Positions 58,901 through 64,000 of a stretch of 64,000 nt of DNA are shown here, in pieces (the stretch's first letter is position 1; the number at the start of each line of letters is the position of its first letter). This DNA is from Chamaecyparis obtusa (lineage: Eukaryota > Streptophyta > Pinopsida > Cupressales > Cupressaceae). Where the stretch lies: positions 2,373,001-2,437,000 of the forward strand of contig BSBK01003256.1 in NCBI GenBank assembly GCA_027943335.1. The letters are read 5' to 3'. Made by a program: the position numbers and the translations under genes. Under the pieces are notes generated by a model. That model had not been told where the DNA came from, ran no database searches, and saw nothing but the letters and a program-made list of their open reading frames with translations.

Positions 58901-59841
58901 GGAAAGCATACCAAGCCCCCAAGGCTAAAGTACTCCTACCAAACTCATAATTCGTAATTGCTACCCAGTGATTGTATCTTTGAATGCTTGAATGTTGGCA
59001 ATGGTGGATCAAGGAAGAAAGGATCTCTCTTGCTCCAAATAGGTGTTCACAATGATGTGCTCCAAAAGATGCTTGATATCAACAATGGCTTGATCTTCTA
59101 TATCATCCTGTTGCAATCTTGCATCTTCACTTAACCATCTCTTGCTTGCTTGAATCAATTATGTCTCCACTTGATGGATATTTGATCATGAAATTGCTTG
59201 GTGAAAATGAATGCAAATGAAAGTCTTTATATAGAGGTTTCAAGGTGAGGCTCCTAGAGTAATGTGAGGACCCATAATTCAAATTTCACCTCGAATTATG
59301 GTCCAATCACAATAACTAACTTAAGGAGGGAAAATAAATAAATGAATTTTAAATTAAAACTTTTTCGTATTCGGATCCGAGGGCCCAACATTGATTTCGG
59401 GGCCCGCCAGGACCAAATTTTGAAAAAGGGGAACCAAATCCCGAAGGAGGTCAAAGACGACCTCGTCTCTGACCTAGGTCAGGGACGACCTCGTCCTTGA
59501 CCCAGGAGTCCAGACCCTATTAGAACTTGAAACAGAAGGTCCCGGGGATGCTTGGAGACCTAGAAATGATATTAGAATGAGACAAAATGCCAGGGAGAGG
59601 TACAAAATCCCATGATGATCATAATGAGAGCTAGGAGGACCTATTTCTAAGTCCTACCTAGAAAATAGAGCTATGGAAGAGGGAAATCAAGGAGAATCCT
59701 TGGGATCCTAACCCTAATTTCACCTAGAATGAAGGAATCAAGTGCAGAATGCATCCTGAATGCAAGTCTATCATGATAAATATATTAAAAGAGGGTGCTA
59801 AACCTATCAAGATGGAAGTGCTTCCATTTTCAGACGATACA
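58900..59841 (-). mobile_element. Probable 3' LTR of the Tat-type gypsy element
   Basis: On the minus strand a polypurine tract is followed by TGTATCGTCTG, the inferred LTR start at 59841, and a TATA box (CTATATAAAG, plus 59225-59234) lies 607 bp in. The LTR lies downstream of pol and the extra gene, the place of a 3' LTR. Its far end is not resolved and the left coordinate is a guess. A palindromic GGTCA...TGACC series (59440-59510) lies in the U3. Confidence 0.5.
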
Positions 59842-59856
59842 TTTAGCCCCCACTTT
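59842..59856 (-). other. Polypurine tract of the Tat-type element
   Basis: AAAGTGGGGGCTAAA on the minus strand directly precedes TGTATC. G-rich tracts of this form are usual at the 3' LTR of gypsy elements. Confidence 0.6.
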
Positions 59857-60355
59857 AGCTTTAGATATGACAGTACGTGAATATGCAAGCTAAAGTAAGA
59901 AAACATCATAGTAAATAAAAATGATATAGCCAAGTCTTCAATGTAGAGATCCTGCATAAAATTGTTAGAACCTGCAACACACAAGGTTAATGAAAATCCA
60001 TAAATCACCTAGGGCTTACTATATGACAATTGAGAAGTGCATAAAGCCCCTTATGCCCCCCTGTTTCGGCTTTCTACTTTCGAAGGGTGAAACAGGGTGA
60101 TAAGGATAACTCTATTCACTGGATACGTAGTTTGTTGAAAAGTCCTTTCCTAAACCAATTAGAAAGATTCCTAACCTTCCTAAACCGGTTCAAGGAGTTA
60201 CGTATCTGAATCACGATTTCAACGCCACTGACAGCTCTGAAAATGGAGTTACCGAACTCAAGTTATGATTAAAAGAGTGGATGTCTGTCTAAATGCATAA
60301 GAAGGGAAATCCGAGTTTACCATGAGGAAACCCTAAAAGAAACCCTAATTTGAAC

Positions 60356-60363
60356 TATAAATA
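60356..60363 (+). promoter_or_regulatory. TATA box of the PMD gene
   Basis: TATAAATA lies 62 bp upstream of the ATG at 60425. The strand is opposite to the element's LTR promoter, so this is an independent promoter for the extra gene. Confidence 0.65.
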
Positions 60364-60505
60364 AGGAAAAGGGAGGAATACTTACTCATTCTTACCATTT
60401 GCAGATTCAAAACAAGGAAGCAAGATGCCGAGGAGAGAGGAACTTCGAGTGACGCACATGGAGCTTCTGAGACACAGCCTGGCTACCGGACGGTCACTTC
60501 CTGAG

Positions 60506-60825
60506 GTGAGTTTTGTTGTTGTATGCTTTTGTACTTTCCAAATTCCTATTTTTCATAGGCAAGGTCAACTTTGTCCCCTCCTAGGTCGACCCTGACCCAT
60601 CTATGTCGACTTTGACCCAACAAGGTCAACATTGACTGGAAGGCTTTTACCTATTCTGGGATAAGGTCGACCTTGACCCAACAAGGTCGCCCCTGACCCA
60701 GGAAAGTTGACTTTGATCTAGTAAGGTCATCCTTGACCTAACTGAGGTCGACTTTGACCTAGTTCAGTTAGATTTGCAGATTTGATGATGTAGATCACTG
60801 ATATGATGTTTGTTTGTGCTTGCAG
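60506..60825 (+). other. Intron 1 of the PMD gene, with internal repeats
   Basis: GTGAGT donor and CTTGCAG acceptor, 320 nt, phase 0. From 60555 to 60775 it holds about nine copies of a phrase like AGGTCGACTTTGACC, alternately spaced; each is close to a palindrome of GGTCA half-sites. A related series lies in the LTR at 59440-59510. Confidence 0.75.
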
Positions 60826-62347
60826 GACTTGGTCCGTCTCCGAGAGCATCCCTTCGGGGAGTTGCTAGGCATGGTCAGAGAGAGATTGTTCGAGCTTGAT
60901 GATGATGCGATGCAGTTACTGAGAGATGTGGGACTATACTGGGTATGAGTCCTTCCACAGATCATACTGCACCGAGCCATGCTATCGGTTCTGATAGAGA
61001 GGTGGGATGAGGATACATGTTCCTTCCATCTTCCCTCTGGAGAGATCATAGTGACATTAGAGGATGTCTATAGGATCATGCGGCTTCCATTTCGAGGTGA
61101 GACCGTCAGACCTAGAGCACAATGTGCCTGTGAGGAGATTCGCACAGATGCAGAGTATTGTACATGACGAGTTCCACAGATGTGGACGCAATCAGATCAA
61201 GTCCTATTATCATCCCTACTGTTAGGCCCTACACATTTAGTATGGAGGGTGATGCTTTGCATAGTATCCTTAGTTGTGTTACCCAACTCAAAGGGTACCA
61301 TATTTTGTACACCTCTTACACATCTCATACAGAGGATGGAGAGGGAGAGGACCGTGTTCTCATGGGGTCGTAGCATGTTAGCTCAGCGATACCATGAGCT
61401 AGGTTAGCTAGTGAGGTATCAGAGGGAGAGTCTATCGATATGCATGCTCTTGCAGATTTGGTTGTTTGAGCATTTTGCATGTACACATCCACAAAGAGTT
61501 CTAGTGATGGTAGATGCGACTACACCGAGAGTCTTCACGTACCATTTGAGAGATGCTTGGCAGTTTGGAGATATCCTCTATTGGAGGGTACATCTAGACC
61601 ACATTTCGAGCACCGATGTGATATGGAGACCCTACTGCCAGATGACAGAGTGGTCTGATACACGATTCCAGATGAGATATTCACAGCGACGTAAGCTGCT
61701 AGAGGGTCATCAGAATCATATAGTGATGCCATACTATTATGATCGGGTGATGAGGTAGTTTGGTTTGTTACAGGGAGTCCCTAGAGCAGTGCCTTGCTAT
61801 GTACATCCGACGAGGTACTATAAGAGACCTGACGCTATGTGCCGACCATTGATAGTAGACATAGAGGATAGCGATGCAGATGAGACAAAGGACATAGAGG
61901 TACTGACATATGTGACCTATTCAGGCATGAGCCGAGATTACATCAGGTACTAGAGTCTGCAGGGGACCCGCCCCATCTTCCCTGAGGATTATCCCACAGG
62001 TGATCTAGGTTTTACAGAGAGGACACACCGGGATAGTGGTACTGCAGAGGAGGATGAGGATGTTAGAGATGAGGGAGAGCACATCTCCGAGGGAGATCCT
62101 ATGGAGGAGGAGAGAGCAGAGAGAGCAGAGGAGAGAGTGGATGAGAGAGACGAGGACATGCCCCTCGCTGGTGATACTGGTGCAGATATACCCATTACTC
62201 ACGCATCACTGCTGAGATCATGACGGCCCCCACGGCCCCACACAGAGACACCACCATAGAGACCTAGATATGGCGAGCGTGGAGAGAGTAGTCACTCCAT
62301 GCCCCCACCATCTAGACATTTTAGTGACGTCCAGGAGGGAGACCCAG

Positions 62348-62430
62348 GTATGAAATATGAAATATGATTGAATATGTGATTTGATTTGAGATAGAAAGAC
62401 ACTAGACTGATAAATGTTTTCATTCTACAG
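62348..62430 (+). other. Intron 2 of the PMD gene
   Basis: GTATGA donor and TTCTACAG acceptor, 83 nt. Exon 2 leaves one base and exon 3 supplies two, so the frame is kept. Confidence 0.7.
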
Positions 62431-62993
62431 CTAGCATAGCGGAGTGGAGGAGCTTTGTATGCGAGATTCTCAAGGATACAATTATATCCTACCGACTACT
62501 AGCCGACGAGCGAGATTCTTCCATTGGTCGCAGAGATCCCGACATGCATGCCGACATCTTTGCATGCATACAGCGAGAGATGAGATTGTGCAGAGAAAGG
62601 GAGAAGCTGATAGCTGAGATACAGAGCGGTCGAGGATGTTCACATGGTATGAGCATATCCAGGAGCCACACACGGACACACAAATCTTCATCTTCCCATC
62701 ACAGGGTAGAGAGATCTGGGAGCCATCGGCCATCAGAGTGTAGTGATAGACATAGTGATAGATAGGGCCATTGGCCACATATGTATCAGAACTTTGAAAA
62801 TATCTTTTTGATGAATGAAAAACTTGCTCTACTGATTAGTTCTATGTTTGATTACTATGTTTTCATCAATATAAAACTTAATAGAAAGAAAGAAAGTGCA
62901 TAAATATACTCAATATGTAATTTTGTTAGAACTACATAACCTATAAAACAAACTTTATAAGGAATACATAAATGCACAAGGAAATGAATGAAA

Positions 62994-64000
62994 TTAAGGA
63001 TAATAACGTTGGAGATGCATGATATTAATGGGTTCCTTAAAAGAAACACCATCCATATCAACAAGTGTATAAGCACCCGAACCAAAGTCTTCAATAACAA
63101 CAAAAGGTCCAAGCCAATTAGGGCTAAATTTTCTTTTTTCGCCCGGTAGAGCATTCACATTTCGTTGATTCTCATAAAGGACTAAGTCACCAACCACAAA
63201 TGTTCGTTCAATTACCTTATGATTGTATTGTTTCTGAAGAGACTTATGATAAGCTTTTATATGTTCTAATGCATGTATTCGTTGTTCATCCAACATTTCT
63301 AGCTCTTGTAAGCGTTGTTCACGAAAAGTATCTTTATCAATTATCCCATGAAATGAAACATGTAGAGAAGGTATTTCCAGTTCCAAAGGCATAATAGCAT
63401 CAACACCATAGACAAGGTTGTAAGGAGAAGTACTTGTGGCTGTACGAACACTAGTCCTATAAGCCCATAAAGCATAGGTCAGTTGAGTATGCCAATCTTT
63501 CACATGCTTACTAACTGTTTTTCTCTGAATTTGTTCAATGATTTTATTTTATGCTTCAACTTGTCCATTAGATTGAGGATAATAAGGAGTTGAAAATCTA
63601 TGTTGAATCCTATATTTCTCCAAGAATTTTGTGACTTTTTTGTTTTTAAAAGAGGTTCCATTATCCGAAATTATCATTGAAGGAATACCAAATCTTGTTA
63701 TGATATTATTAAGGATGAAATCACAAATAACATCCGCTGTTGTCGAATGAAGAGAGACAGCTTCGACCCACTTTATGAAGTAATCCGTAGTAGTTATAAT
63801 GTAAGTATGTCCTTGAGAAGAAGCCGGTGAGATTTTTCCAATAAGGTCAAAACCCCAAATACTAAAAGGCCATGGAGAAACTTGATTACGAAGCTCACGA
63901 GCATGAGCATGAATCAAATTACTATATTGTTGACATCAAGGACATTTCGTAACAAACATGAAAGAATCTTGTTCCATTGTTTGCCAATAATATCCCATTC
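62994..64000 (-). pseudogene. Ty3/gypsy integrase (C-terminal part of pol), runs off the edge
   Basis: Integrase joins element cDNA to host DNA. On the minus strand: end of the zinc-binding region (FVTKCP, a stop, CQQY near 63930), then the catalytic core with FSIWGFDLIGKI, TTDYFIKWVEA, MIISDNGTSFKN and PYYPQSNGQVEA, so D, D and E are present. Next come YALWAYRTSVRTATSTSPY, YGVDAIMPLELEIPS and a GPF-Y-type block (LGPFVVIEDFGSGAYTLVDM). It ends HLQRYYP at 62994 with no chromodomain, as in the Tat/Athila branch. Only two stops, at 63549-63551 (TAA) and in the zinc region (TGA, from CGA), break one frame. RT and RNase H lie beyond the window. Confidence 0.9.

Larger units (their letters stand above)
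60425..62765 (+). pseudogene. Plant mobile domain (MAIN-like) gene, antisense to gypsy pol
   Basis: Three exons: 60425-60505, 60826-62347 and 62431-62765, all with GT-AG ends and compatible phases, about 645 codons. Exon 1 is MPRREELRVTHME... Exon 2 holds the plant mobile domain (PMD): HRAMLSVLIERWDEDTCSF, HLPSGEIIVTLEDVYRIM, FSWGRSMLAQRYHEL, LLQIWLFEHFACTHP, STDVIWRPY, then FGLLQGVPRAVPCY, and an acidic Glu/Arg tail. Exon 3 is basic and Ser/His-rich with a helical start. In host genes (MAIN, MAIL1) this domain acts in the nucleus in gene and transposon silencing; its role in retroelements is unknown. Stops at 60946, 61165, 61405, 61756, 61951, 62221 and in the exon 2 tail break it; most fit CGA-to-TGA or CAG-to-TAG. 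It converges with the integrase frame. Confidence 0.85.

Noticed and set aside
60943..60960. An 18-nt GTATGA...CCACAG piece that looks like a mini-intron removing a stop
   Set aside because: Far too short for a plant spliceosomal intron. The stop at 60946 is better explained as CGA to TGA in an otherwise continuous frame.
60425..62765. PMD gene as an ordinary host gene
   Set aside because: It sits between gypsy integrase and a probable PPT/LTR of the same element and carries several stop codons. A captured element gene is the simpler reading, though a second LTR is needed to prove it.
1..64000. CRISPR arrays, rRNA genes, bacterial operons or riboswitches
   Set aside because: No regularly spaced identical repeats with unique spacers, no rRNA motifs, and all coding remnants are plant retroelement-like.

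Overview
This window looks like intergenic DNA from a large seed-plant genome. A gymnosperm is my best guess, from the long nested retroelements and the large unusual retroelement ORFs, but nothing here proves it. It is AT-rich, and I see no convincing intact host gene, rRNA gene, functional tRNA gene or CRISPR array. Nearly everything recognisable is a retrotransposon: LTR elements of Ty1/copia and Ty3/gypsy type, a LINE, a TRIM and tRNA-derived SINE-like units. All are old enough to carry nonsense codons. Many of these stops are explained by single C-to-T (or complementary G-to-A) changes, for example CAG to TAG, CGA to TGA and CAA to TAA, as expected from decay of methylated DNA.

Layout. 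1-3465: degenerate repeats ending in a plus-strand LTR (family A). 3663-9445: a broken copia pol with a partial tandem duplication, split by a 1653-bp solo LTR with a 5-bp TSD (CATTG), then a probable 3' LTR. 11046-12160: a second family-A LTR on the minus strand. 12178-17296: a very long decayed minus-strand ORF with its own TATA box and a probable 5'-UTR intron. 17784-26023: a complete 8.24-kb LTR element (LTRs of about 1.26 kb, Met-type PBS, PPT, near-perfect TSD). It has no pol; it encodes a coiled-coil protein with five zinc knuckles and, behind a second internal promoter, an ORF of about 1,150 codons. About 26840-32010: a LINE with ORF1, endonuclease, reverse transcriptase (catalytic YADD now YAND) and a CCHC tail. 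It lies inside an array of degenerate repeats (26580-26830 and 32010-33950) that I infer is the leader of the interrupted minus-strand host element.

34100-47200: pieces of gypsy gag and protease between diverged direct repeats, a perfect 375-bp TRIM at 40200-40574 (TSD GCATG), a gag-like ORF and another LTR. 47600-56200: mostly unrecognised DNA, with two copia-type LTR structures whose termini are TA...TA instead of TG...CA, a foldback with an (AT)n loop, and a tandem trimer of a tRNA-derived SINE-like unit.

56800-64000: minus-strand LTR remnants and the 3' half of a gypsy element of probable Tat lineage. Its integrase runs off the right edge. Between pol and the 3' LTR, on the opposite strand, lies a three-exon gene for a plant mobile domain (PMD, MAIN-like) protein with its own TATA box and phase-compatible introns.

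Common thread: three separate retroelements each carry a large extra ORF with what looks like its own RNA polymerase II promoter, and each shows a splice donor near the start. This repeated design is the most interesting thing in the window.
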